Part shown: one piece after another, positions 51,001-54,440 of the stretch
Layout: every line of letters begins with the position of its first letter
Numbering within the stretch: the stretch's first letter is position 1
Assembly: GCA_030159075.1 (NCBI GenBank)
Contig: BROG01000478.1
Coordinates: 62,001-126,000 of the forward strand
DNA: 64,000 bases
Direction: 5' to 3'
Source: Atrina japonica
Lineage: Eukaryota > Mollusca > Bivalvia > Pterioida > Pinnidae
Notes under the pieces: generated by a model
What the model was told of the DNA's origin: nothing
Seen by the model: the letters and a program-made list of their open reading frames with translations, nothing else
Databases searched by the model: none
Translations under genes and position numbers: made by a program

Positions 51001-54000
51001 ACTTTGACTCCTTGAACATGCATAATTGTATGAACATACATAAGAATGCGTTCAATATTTAATTGTTTTATATTTTTATTGTTTTAGGTTTCTTCTGATG
51101 TTGGCAGTGCTATTCAAAAAGGTAAGCTACATTATAAACACTTCTTCTGATGGTGGCAGTGTTATCCAGACAGTAAGCTACGTTATAGATATTTCTGTGA
51201 TATAGCTAACACTACTAAAAGAATCTCTAGATTTCTGGTTATGTCTGAGAATACCTTGCCCATTTTGGAAGGTTAATTGTCTGAGAACCAGAATATTTTT
51301 TTTACATGTCTTAATCACTCCATTTTAAATTCGACCCAAATCGACAGTCTCATCGATGGCATGTATGTCCTTCCTTCAGTTATTAAAGCTTGGGAATTTT
51401 GCTGTTATTTTATATTCTCCCACTCATCTAAGGATAAATGAAGTGATAATTAAACATGAGTGAAAATTTGCAGTTATACAGTGTATGATTTGTTTGTTTG
51501 CTTTACGTGAGTCTGTCAACTCAGCAGTCTACTCAATGTTTTAGGTCATTTTTGTATGATAATACTTGCATTTACCTTTATAAGTATATTTCGCAGAAAG
51601 TTTTGAATATAAAGAATTCATTGACTCTTGATTTTGCATTTCAGCGCCACCCCTACCACCAACGGAACCTGTTACCCAGAGTTCTTATGATTACAATGGT
51701 ACAGCAGCTGTATCTGTATTACGTGGGGAACCACCACCACCAGGAACAGACTTAGATTTACTTCTAGCGGCACCACCTCCCCCACCGCCAATGATGGATG
51801 TGGAGATGGGAGACCAAGTCGGTTCTGTGAGAGGGAATCTGTATGAATCTCAAGAGGTGGAACCACATATCAGACACCAGATTATAGATCCTAAATTAAT
51901 TGGTATACAATATGACCATCATGGTGGTGTGGCACCCACTGCAGAACAAAGTGGTTTCCCAGTCAATGAATCCGAGTCTGCCGGTACAGATGTAAATGTG
52001 GTTCAAACTGATGACTTTGTAAATAGCGGTGGGGAGCCAGCAGTCATTGCCAGACCACCACAGGTTATAAGCAGAGAAGCTCAAATGTTTGGTGAAGTGG
52101 TAACCACTTATCCAAGTGATTCCAGTGTGCAACCTGTAGAGCAGATTGTAGCACCACCAGAATCATTCATCGCAAGTAGTAGTGACCAATCATATTCCAC
52201 TTCCACTGATAAAAAGAAAAAGAAAAAAGACAAGGTAAAGCTGTTTTTAGCTCACCTGAGCTGAAGGCTCAAGAGAGCTATTGTGATCACTCCCCGTCTG
52301 GCGTCCGTCTGTAAACTTTTCATATTCTTCTTTTAAACTACTGAAGGGATTTTGGCAAAACTTTACAGGAAGCAAGTGCTCAAGGTCCTTTACCAAGTTT
52401 GTAATTTTCAGACAGATCGGACCAGGTTGGGGCATAATAATCTTTTTCAGATCTTCAGCATGAATTGAAAAACAAATTGTTTTGAATGATCTACATGGAT
52501 GTATGATTCAAGTTCGTATTTTTCAGACTTTGTTGTTTTTATTCATTTTTGCACGATTACCTAAATAATCTCCCCTTGCATTCACTATAATGCATTCTTT
52601 TAATGTATTTTACTTATATATAGCTGAAAAATGTTCTTGTGCAAGAAATTGACGAATTATAGTTTATAGGTATATTTTTGAATTTCTTAAAACTACAATA
52701 TTTAATGTTTCTTGGCCAGATCAAGCTACATGTACATATTCTTCTTGGTCTTTTCACATTTGTAGATGGTTCTCAAGTGAGCGGTTGATACCTTCTTGGG
52801 CCTCTTGTTAAACTTTCTAGATCTTCTTTTAAAGGCATACAAGCTGTTAAAATGGATTTTTTTTTTTGTATTAAAAGTTTCAAATATTTGATGTTTTATA
52901 CCAAAGAAAGTGTTTTTAAAAATCTTAAGTTGAAAAAAAAATTGTTATATGGTTGTATTTGTGAAAAAAATGTAATATGAATAATGGGCGAGTAAACATT
53001 TGTATTCTTATGTGAGTGGAAGAAATATCAATCCTCAGCCTATTTCATTCATTTAGTTACAATAAAACTTGTATATAACGACCTCTTTGGGGACACAAGA
53101 AAACTAGTATAGGGAGGTGGTCTTTATATAGAGGTTGATTTGTACACAAATGGTACTATTGGAGACAGCAAAAAGGAGTCTTTGTGTCCAGGTGGTCTTT
53201 ACACACAGGTGTTTGCTAAAGCAGGTTTTACTGTAAATGCAATTATGCATCTCATTCTAAGAGGAGGGAAGTGTCAGAATCTAACTAATTAGTTAGTTAA
53301 TCATTGGAAACACCTAACACATTGCTCTATTTATAAACGGTAAGTTGTTGGCGGTCACATGGGGATGCTCTACATCATAATGTCTCTATGATAATTCATG
53401 TAAGTTGATGGCTAAATTGCTTGCCCAGGACAGTGTTCCGGAGCATTTTATTGGTGTTTCACTTGTCAGTTGTCATGGACAAAGAAACGAACACGCTCAG
53501 TAGAGCGTTCCCCATGTGACCGCCAACAACTTACCGTTTATAAATAGAGCAATGTGTTAGATGTTTCCTATGATTAATTAACTAATTAGTCGGAATAGGA
53601 CTTTAAAGATACAACGAAATTTCATGGAAATACACATTAAGAGAGTACAGAAAAGTTTATTTATGAACATTACTCCCGGAATGTGGCTCTAATGAAACAA
53701 GAAAAACAAAAGATGAGTTTCTACTTAGGTCCTGGGAGTAAACAAAATAAAATAGACATCCCTGTTAAAATGATGTTTTGTTGCTGAAATAAGACTAAAA
53801 TGAGATATTTATTGGCTATAATATTGAACTGGTAATTGTGAGCAGTTAAATATTTGGAAAACACCTTTCCAAGATGTGTGAAATTGTAAATCAATTATTC
53901 TTTGTAGGTAAACCGCCTGATTAATACCCTGTGACCTGGAATCCTTTAATTTCTACCCCTTTGATATCATTCTTTGCATCGTTTTAAAAATCTTCCCGAA

Positions 54001-54436
54001 CTAAGACACGGAAATGAAAAAGCATGCAAGATGTGATGTTGTGATGAAAGGAGTATTATGTTTTTAAGATCAATCACTATAGCTAAAGGCTGATTGTGAT
54101 GTAAACTTATTACCATCATTCTTCATCTCCTCTGTTACAGGTGCTCTCGGCCTCTCAAATATTGTCAAATTTTTACTTAGAAGTGAAAAAACTCTTCATC
54201 ACCTTTTTCAAATCAAAGAAATATTTTTCTGTTTTCATTGATGAAATCCATTTCTTTTTTCATCTTTACAGTCCATTAGTAGCTCCAGTTTAACACTGAA
54301 AAAGAAAAATGTTTCATCTCTTGTTCAAAAATGGCAGAAGGTGAAAAAAGAGGTAGAAATAGAGGAACGCTTTAGAGAAGAACGGGAAATGGCCATTAGA
54401 CAAAAACTTGAAGAATGGAAACAAGAGCATAGCTAA
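15019..54436 (+). CDS. FNBP4: Formin-binding protein 4 (WW-domain protein), 19 coding exons
   Basis: The protein is the FNBP4/FBP30 orthologue. The family has two WW domains that bind proline-rich ligands such as formin FH1 regions, and the vertebrate protein is nuclear. I chained 19 GT/AG exons with consistent phases to give 3495 nt (1164 aa plus stop), against about 1017 aa in human. Landmarks are the MGKSRGGRRQVLQL start, DIDDKVANFLAEIDAL (about 70-86), acidic run, WW1 (W187, YYY198-200, W210, P213), a Lys/Asp/Glu-rich block (about 400-640) that is longer than I recall from human, a helical segment SELAELALSKLEFLE (exon 14), WW2 (W767, YFY778-780, W790, P793), proline clusters (about 914-955), and a basic helical end. 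A short exon could have been missed, but no phase gap requires one. Exons are listed separately. Confidence 0.93.
15128..15420. repeat. 65-bp tandem repeat in intron 1 (3 full units plus decayed ones)
   Basis: Full units of about 65 bp begin near 15241, 15306 and 15371, with decayed partial units upstream from about 15128. Each unit contains a 'TTTCTNCTTACAG' acceptor-like word and, 31 nt later, an 'AGTAAGG' or 'GGTAAGG' donor-like word. Confidence 0.85.
15872..16590. repeat. 28-bp minisatellite, about 25 copies, in intron 1
   Basis: The unit is ACATGTATATACTATACTGT followed by ATTGCAGC. It is repeated about 25 times with few changes; one copy has a 2-bp deletion near 16050, and a few have TACATG or ACATGG. 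No stop codon falls in any forward frame of the unit and 28 is not a multiple of three, so three overlapping open frames of 173-239 codons arise. These are repeat artefacts, not genes. The array ends about 45 bp before exon 2. Confidence 0.93.
16636..16677 (+). CDS. FNBP4: FNBP4 coding exon 2
   Basis: It is 42 nt, enters in phase 1 and encodes ARYGYSRLEEDDGR. The acceptor is TTCTATTGTAG and the donor AG/GTAAGA. The acidic end continues into exon 3, consistent with the acidic N-terminal segment of the family. Confidence 0.8.
16987..17022 (+). CDS. FNBP4: FNBP4 coding exon 3
   Basis: It is 36 nt and encodes GDEDGSDEEPEQ in phase 1-1, an acidic segment. The acceptor is CTTACCTACAG and the donor AT/GTAAGA. 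Phases match both neighbours. Confidence 0.8.
17172..17436. repeat. 21-bp minisatellite, about 12 copies, in intron 3
   Basis: The unit is TTTTACTAGTCCTATGACAGG with A/T variants. Because 21 is a multiple of three, one frame reads as a 7-residue GFTSPMS/T repeat of about 80 codons (17192-17434). No acceptor, donor or conservation supports translation. Related 'TTTACTAGTCC' words recur at about 17690-17760. Confidence 0.9.
18458..18555 (+). CDS. FNBP4: FNBP4 coding exon 4
   Basis: It is 98 nt, enters in phase 1 and leaves in phase 0. It encodes a segment ending PDIDDKVANFLA, which joins exon 5 EIDAL to form the family motif DID..(L/V)ANFLAEIDA. The acceptor is ATACTTACAG and the donor CA/GTGAGT. 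Confidence 0.92.
18593..18770. mobile_element. CAGTAAAA MITE, 178 bp, copy 1
   Basis: The termini CAGTAAAA and TTTTACTG are flanked by TA on both sides. It has the same interior as the copies at 47682-47859 and 53060-53233 (shared words 'GGAGGTGGTCTTTATATA', 'GTTGATTTGTACACA' and 'GGTCGCTAAAGCAGG'). The TA duplication suggests mobilisation by a Tc1/mariner-type enzyme. It starts 37 nt after the exon 4 donor. Confidence 0.85.
18852..19840. mobile_element. TA-flanked transposon relic with long inverted ends, 989 bp
   Basis: The left end CAGTAGAACTTCGATGAGTC and the right end, its reverse complement with one change, lie inside TA duplications. Sub-terminal 'AAGTTCGAAACA' and 'ATTCGACTCAT' words repeat at both ends. 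Termini of this type are characteristic of Tigger/pogo-like elements. The largest internal frame (124 codons at 19009) has no transposase motif, so the copy is non-autonomous. Confidence 0.8.
20105..20405 (+). CDS. FNBP4: FNBP4 coding exon 5
   Basis: It is 301 nt, phase 0 in and phase 1 out. It encodes EIDALDQNEIDAEEEE..., a run of glutamates, a proline-containing stretch (EIPPPTFQLNP) and a lysine/glutamate stretch ending VVDWPD just before WW1. The acceptor is TTATATCAG and the donor TG/GTATGT. The in-frame ATG at 20069 lies upstream of the acceptor and is intronic. Confidence 0.92.
20406..22531. other. Intron 5: MITE at about 21889-22150, otherwise unassigned
   Basis: The intron holds an inverted-repeat element (listed separately) and, at about 22220-22400, a 'CAGAGCTGCCAACCCTCCC' start that resembles a decayed hAT terminus with no visible partner. 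Nothing coding was found in the remainder. Confidence 0.5.
21889..22150. mobile_element. Inverted-repeat MITE, about 260 bp
   Basis: Arms of about 35 bp: AACTATGTATAGGTCTACCA... at 21893-21926 is the reverse complement of 22107-22142 with few changes. The spacer of about 180 bp has no coding capacity. Confidence 0.75.
22532..22730 (+). CDS. FNBP4: FNBP4 coding exon 6 (WW domain 1)
   Basis: It is 199 nt, phase 1 in and phase 2 out. It encodes the whole first WW domain: W187, the aromatic triplet Y198-Y200, the second signature W210 and P213 in WEIPP. A charged helix (YEEKVEKLKKEG) follows. The aromatic/proline pattern is that of a ligand-binding WW domain. The acceptor is ATTCATTTCAG and the donor GA/GTGAGT. 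Confidence 0.95.
23696..24131 (+). CDS. FNBP4: FNBP4 coding exon 7
   Basis: It is 436 nt, phase 2 in and phase 0 out, covering residues about 248-393. It encodes Ser/Thr/Pro-rich disordered sequence, then KLVAYFGGSS, a Ser/Asp/Glu-rich run resembling casein-kinase-2 sites, and DDIDIDDIDKALEMALEKKT. The donor is ACG/GTAATC. Minus-strand and other-frame open reading here are shadows of this exon. Confidence 0.9.
24515..24860. repeat. 46-bp minisatellite, about 7.5 copies, in intron 7
   Basis: The unit contains GTTGGTCCCCTGACAGT, then CCCAGGGAGAATTGGTACTG. The spacing measured between two units is 46 bp. The minus-strand 91-codon frame over it is an artefact. Confidence 0.9.
25037..25362 (+). 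CDS. FNBP4: FNBP4 coding exon 8, with two overlapping donors
   Basis: It enters in phase 0 after TTATTACATAG. It encodes a lysine-rich segment, then KSLVDVMRETVQKKQEVEAR..., a basic/acidic helix, and PPRKRPTPEEPTLHSGWESKK before an Arg/His-rich end. Two donors lie four bases apart: CACA/GTAGGT at 25359 and GTAG/GTATTA at 25363. The second fits exon 9 in frame. The first fits direct joining to exon 10 in frame. Both are therefore plausible isoforms. Confidence 0.88.
26103..26137 (+). CDS. FNBP4: FNBP4 coding exon 9 (35 nt, probably alternative)
   Basis: It enters in phase 2 and leaves in phase 1, reading SRKNSQDSAPPG across its borders, a Ser/Arg-rich peptide. The acceptor is AACTTGTCCAG and the donor CAG/GTTATA. 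It is in frame only with the second exon 8 donor (25363). Skipping it with the first donor removes exactly 39 nt (13 codons). Confidence 0.65.
26284..26462 (+). CDS. FNBP4: FNBP4 coding exon 10 (KDRE-rich)
   Basis: It is 179 nt, phase 1 in and phase 0 out. It encodes LSKSGHEKESRHKHEERKK and a long Lys/Asp/Arg/Glu repeat, with a strongly purine-rich coding strand. Such charged low-complexity tracts are common in nuclear RNA-processing proteins. The acceptor is TTCTTGTTCAG and the donor AAG/GTTACT. Confidence 0.88.
26501..26658. mobile_element. CAGTGGGA/TCCACTG MITE, 158 bp
   Basis: Inverted ends CAGTGGGATT and GGTTCCACTG lie inside TA duplications, with an internal palindromic 'GAGGTGG' word. 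It starts 38 nt after the exon 10 donor and is a further member of the CAGTGG group of small elements. Confidence 0.7.
26677..28700. mobile_element. Non-autonomous DNA transposon, about 2.0 kb, with ~70 bp inverted ends
   Basis: The left end starts AGAGCACCCTGAGT and reads AAAAATTGAAAATTTT, then ACTCATCATTCTAAGAACA. The right end is its reverse complement with a few differences (about 28627-28700). The interior is AT-rich, with short frames (66 and 95 codons) that show no transposase motif. The superfamily is uncertain, and a target duplication could not be recognised with confidence. It fills most of intron 10. Confidence 0.75.
28862..29046. mobile_element. CAGTGGAATCTC MITE, 185 bp
   Basis: The termini CAGTGGAATCTCGTTAT and ATAATGAGATTCCACTG form an inverted pair flanked by TA. 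They are typical of pogo/Tigger-derived MITEs. Confidence 0.85.
29150..29385 (+). repeat. tRNA-headed SINE, best full copy
   Basis: The head has box A GGCCGAGTGGTTAGAGC and box B GGTTCGAGCACCGC, a leucine/serine-tRNA-like 5' part. A conserved body follows (GGAACCTAAGCTGA, TTACTTGTGACAGGCC, CTCTCCTCCACCACTAAAAACTGG), ending in 'GGCATTAAACGATAGTCAA'. Related copies are at 38420, 43286 and 60467 (plus), with minus fragments at 4683 and 50938. Confidence 0.85.
29474..29674 (+). CDS. FNBP4: FNBP4 coding exon 11 (KDRE-rich)
   Basis: It is 201 nt, phase 0 in and out. It encodes HKDKERDKDDKKKDKKKDRE... and then EVEVVTVEPPIPDRKMDTE. It continues the charged low-complexity block of exon 10. The acceptor is TCAAATCAG and the donor GAG/GTACTT. 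Confidence 0.87.
29732..29965. repeat. 31-bp minisatellite, about 7 copies, in intron 11
   Basis: The unit contains ATCAGGGTAAACTGACCGGT followed by TGTCTTTTGTC. Copies at the right end are more diverged. Confidence 0.9.
30451..30513 (+). CDS. FNBP4: FNBP4 coding exon 12
   Basis: It is 63 nt, phase 0 in and out. It encodes KIEDPKVEENSTCSSVVSKIQ. The acceptor is TATTTCATAG and the donor CAG/GTAAAA. It is a short linker with no domain. Confidence 0.8.
30681..30776 (+). CDS. FNBP4: FNBP4 coding exon 13
   Basis: It is 96 nt, phase 0 in and out. It encodes an acidic segment ending NEESTLTPVQLANLK, which runs into the conserved helical exon 14. The acceptor is TTTTATGTAG and the donor AAG/GTATCA. 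Confidence 0.85.
30777..31085. repeat. 31-bp minisatellite, about 10 copies, starting at the exon 13 donor
   Basis: The unit contains CCACTGATTGACTTTGTCAC followed by TGTGTAATGAT; two copies lack 2-3 bases. The array begins within a few bases of the splice donor. Its sequence is unrelated to the other 31-bp array in intron 11. Confidence 0.9.
31436..31723. mobile_element. AGGCCTTTTTC inverted-repeat element, about 290 bp
   Basis: The ends AGGCCTTTTTC and AGAAAAAGGCCT are inverted. The interior shares words such as CCCAATTTTG and AATTCCCAA with the elements at 12806 and 33690, so the three may be related. Confidence 0.6.
31890..33374. mobile_element. AGCTCACCTGG repeat (bivalve-type), about 1.5 kb, with an internal copy
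   Basis: It begins TTTTAGCTCACCTGGC and ends CCAGGTGAGCGATACAGG...CTTGAGAGCC. A second left-end copy occurs inside at 32702. The 'CTCCTCTGAAACCACTG' block recurs at about 31980, 32795, 33065 and 33230. Repeats with these termini are abundant in bivalve genomes. No coding capacity. It ends about 70 bp before exon 14. Confidence 0.75.
33444..33548 (+). CDS. FNBP4: FNBP4 coding exon 14
   Basis: It is 105 nt, phase 0 in and out. It encodes LEASELAELALSKLEFLE and LSKLQILLIELE, the counterpart of the family segment ELA..L.SKFEFLG....I...LLLQTE that precedes WW2. The acceptor is TTTTGTTCTAG and the donor GAG/GTAAGA. Confidence 0.92.
33690..35682. mobile_element. CAGGGCTTTTTC element, about 2.0 kb, filled by repeats
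   Basis: The left terminus CAGGGCTTTTTCCC and the right terminus GAAAAAGCCCTG are inverted, with shared sub-terminal words (TTTTTTGCCAAAA, ATTCCCAAT). Most of the interior is a degenerate tandem array, listed separately. No transposase frame is present. Confidence 0.65.
33840..35390. repeat. Degenerate tandem array, unit about 170-185 bp
   Basis: The recurring blocks are 'TTTGGTTTAGCTCTTGCG', 'GGTCCATTGTGGGAAGACCA', 'GATATCTCTTTGAAACTT', 'GTAGATAGACC' and 'GGATCAAAGTA'. At least six units are recognisable before the spacing decays. It lies inside the inverted-repeat element 33690-35682. Confidence 0.8.
35684..35820. mobile_element. Fold-back element, about 135 bp
   Basis: The left arm TTTACGAAAGGTCCTAAGGC and the right arm CTTAGGACCTTTCATAAA are inverted, with a second inner pair (TAAATCCTAA/TTAGGATTTA). 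The element sits directly against the right end of the preceding element. Confidence 0.65.
36185..36360. mobile_element. CAGTCAAGCC MITE, 176 bp
   Basis: The ends CAGTCAAGCCTACTTATATT and AATATATCTGGGTTCAACTG are inverted inside TA duplications. It resembles pogo-derived MITEs. Confidence 0.75.
36626..36905 (+). repeat. Left arm of a large inverted repeat around exon 15
   Basis: Apart from an internal 36-40 nt insertion and roughly ten mismatches, the arm is the reverse complement of 38955-39200. The pairing includes CAGGGCTTGAATT and extends beyond it to CTACTCATGTATGATC. The arms are therefore copies in opposite orientation, not only transposon ends. Confidence 0.88.
37356..37489 (+). CDS. 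FNBP4: FNBP4 coding exon 15 (start of WW domain 2)
   Basis: It is 134 nt, phase 0 in and phase 2 out. It encodes a helical segment LTKLEEANWQLQQYEQSAAP, then PPGWTCHWDR, the first strand of WW2 with W767. The remainder is in exon 16, 9.2 kb away. The acceptor is TTGTGTTTTAG and the donor CAG/GTATGA. The exon lies between the inverted arms at 36626 and 38955. Confidence 0.93.
38410..38846. mobile_element. CAGTGGAAC MITE split by a SINE
   Basis: The left terminus CAGTGGAACT at 38410 is interrupted by a SINE at about 38420-38665. The MITE body resumes with 'AACCTTGCTATAAAGACC', and the right end GGCAAGGTTCCACTT closes it near 38846. This is nested insertion of the SINE into the older MITE. Confidence 0.6.
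38420..38665 (+). repeat. tRNA-headed SINE copy
   Basis: Box A is GGCCAAGTGGTTAGAGC and box B GGTTCGAGCCC. The body matches the copy at 29150, ending 'GTGGCATAAAACACTATTCA'. Confidence 0.8.
38955..39200 (-). repeat. Right arm of the inverted repeat around exon 15
   Basis: It is the reverse complement of 36626-36905 without the internal insertion. It includes the terminus AATTCAAGCCCTGG followed by ATCATACATGAGTAG. Confidence 0.88.
39468..40020. mobile_element. AAAGGGCATTAGCTGTG MITE, copy 1 (about 550 bp)
   Basis: The ends AAAGGGCATTAGCTGTG and CACAGCTAATGCCCCTTTA are inverted. The interior is shared with 55406-55774 ('TTTTTCAATTGCAATTGATT', 'CTGACCTTATTTTCACAAAA', 'TTTGTTATTGTACATCA'). A further 'AAATGCCCCTTTAA' end-like word lies at 40096. 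Confidence 0.8.
40395..41215. repeat. 91-bp satellite-like array, about 9 copies, with higher-order structure
   Basis: The unit includes CACCTGTCACTTTAGATATG, GATAAAGGACCTTTAATGTA and GTCAGAATTAGTGGCATTTC. Units differ at the junction word (GAGGTTAG, GAAGTTAG, ATAAGTTAA); the last six follow the order gagg-gaag-ataag twice. Confidence 0.93.
41570..41820. repeat. About 39-bp minisatellite, about 6 copies
   Basis: The unit is GCTTGTCACATGATCATTCT plus AAAGCTGATAAGATCACAT, with variants. As about 39 is a multiple of three it yields two open frames (79 and 107 codons) that are repeat artefacts. Confidence 0.88.
43286..43530 (+). repeat. tRNA-headed SINE copy
   Basis: Box A is GGCCGAGTGCTTAGAGC and box B GGTTCGAGTTCCGC. 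The body is the same as the copy at 29150, with about 10-15% differences by eye. Confidence 0.8.
44050..44715. repeat. About 58-62-bp minisatellite, about 11 copies
   Basis: The unit is AGATATATATTCAGGGGACA, then TATTGTTTTTAGCCTCTCTG and TTGGTATTTTTAGGCCC. Unit lengths vary by a few bases, and the copies decay towards the right end. Confidence 0.92.
45025..45670. repeat. 18-19-bp minisatellite, more than 30 copies
   Basis: The unit is GACATCTGTGAAATGGATGT or a close variant (TATCATCTGTGAAATGGA), heavily degenerate. The minus-strand 91-codon frame over it is an artefact. Confidence 0.92.
46717..47104 (+). CDS. FNBP4: FNBP4 coding exon 16 (rest of WW domain 2)
   Basis: It is 388 nt, phase 2 in and phase 0 out. 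It completes WW2: R-AYRRYFYMNKKSGRTQWDYP with aromatic triplet Y778-Y780, W790 and P793. A glutamate run and a Ser/Thr-rich disordered stretch with possible phosphorylation sites follow. The acceptor is TTTCCCATGCAG and the donor CAG/GTGAGA. Confidence 0.95.
47310..47570 (-). repeat. Second tRNA-like SINE family, minus strand
   Basis: Read on the minus strand, the head is GCCGGCCTGGCTCAGTCTGT with GAGTTTGAGTCACGCC as the box-B region. The body holds a GACGTCACCAAATGCC motif also found at 300-450. It is not a functional tRNA. Confidence 0.75.
47682..47859. mobile_element. CAGTAAAA MITE, copy 2
   Basis: It is 178 bp with CAGTAAAAC and GTTTTACTG ends and TA on both sides. It has the same interior as 18593-18770. 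Confidence 0.85.
47880..50590 (+). mobile_element. L1/Tx1-like LINE remnant, internally deleted
   Basis: At 47900-48055 a frame reads NANIYCLQDTHFLPE and SRGVCILF, the N-terminal part of an apurinic-type endonuclease. About 740 bp of unrelated sequence follows. From about 48800 the frame resumes with ITLVNLYGPNRDSPKFF, IICGDFN, RSDHSMIKL, FKRGRGLWKFNN and LLLEIILLEIRGISISYGRYKKK. It then jumps to AHEESIIHLLWEC (C-terminal zinc-knuckle region) near 49540, so the whole reverse-transcriptase core is missing. Stops and frameshifts abound. The 3' part is TATG-rich and ends near 'AATAATAATAAAAAAG' at about 50570. Confidence 0.75.
50938..50993 (-). repeat. Short SINE fragment
   Basis: This is the reverse complement of part of the tRNA-headed SINE body ('CCGGCCTTCCGCAAGTAAAC' region, as at 4683). 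It is truncated at both ends. Confidence 0.6.
51088..51121 (+). CDS. FNBP4: FNBP4 coding exon 17 (34 nt)
   Basis: It is phase 0 in and phase 1 out. It encodes VSSDVGSAIQK and joins exon 18 at APPLPP. The acceptor is TTGTTTTAG and the donor AAG/GTAAGC. A degenerate duplicate of this exon and its donor follows at 51141-51188. Confidence 0.8.
51141..51188 (+). pseudogene. Decayed tandem duplicate of exon 17 and its donor
   Basis: The stretch CTTCTTCTGATGGTGGCAGT plus GTTATCCAGACAGTAAGCTA mirrors exon 17 with about five substitutions and a 51-52 bp offset. The donor-like GTAAGC remains at 51173 but no acceptor AG of good quality precedes it. Use of the second donor would extend exon 17 into an in-frame TGA. 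Confidence 0.75.
51645..52234 (+). CDS. FNBP4: FNBP4 coding exon 18 (proline-rich)
   Basis: It is 590 nt, phase 1 in and phase 0 out. It encodes APPLPPTEP, GEPPPPGTDLDLLLAAPPPPPP, then MMDVEMGDQV, comparable to the polyproline and EVEMEDE part of vertebrate FNBP4. A Val/Pro/Ser-rich low-complexity region and a basic KKKKKKDK end follow. The polyproline tracts may bind WW, SH3 or profilin-type partners. The donor is AAG/GTAAAG. The minus-strand frames here are shadows. Confidence 0.93.
52248..52810. mobile_element. AGCTCACCTGAG repeat (bivalve-type), about 560 bp
   Basis: It starts TTTAGCTCACCTGAGC only 13 nt after the exon 18 donor and ends near CTCAAGTGAGCGG...GGGCCTCTTGTTAA. It is the same class as 31890-33374 (shared CTCAAGAG and GGTCCTTTAC words). 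It is non-coding. Confidence 0.7.
53060..53233. mobile_element. CAGTAAAA MITE, copy 3
   Basis: It is 174 bp. The right end TTTTACTG is followed by TA and the left end is CAATAAAAC after TA. The interior is the same as the copies at 18593 and 47682, with more changes. Confidence 0.82.
53281..53592. mobile_element. Fold-back MITE with arms of about 90 bp
   Basis: The left arm (53281-53372) contains CTCTATTTATAAACGGTAAG and TTGTTGGCGGTCACATGGGG. The right arm (about 53502-53592) is its near-perfect reverse complement. The spacer is about 130 bp. The transcript would form a long hairpin in intron 18. Confidence 0.9.
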
Positions 54437-54440
54437 AAAG
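54272..54440 (+). CDS. FNBP4: FNBP4 last coding exon 19 and stop
   Basis: The coding part is 54272-54436 (TAA at 54434-54436). It encodes SISSSSLTLKKKNVSSLVQKWQ and ends RQKLEEWKQEHS, the counterpart of the conserved ...SLVKKWQ...RIEEWK... C-terminus. The vertebrate protein continues beyond this helix, so this C-terminus is shorter. An AAG/GTAAGA donor at 54441, four bases past the stop, suggests a spliced 3' UTR. Confidence 0.92.
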
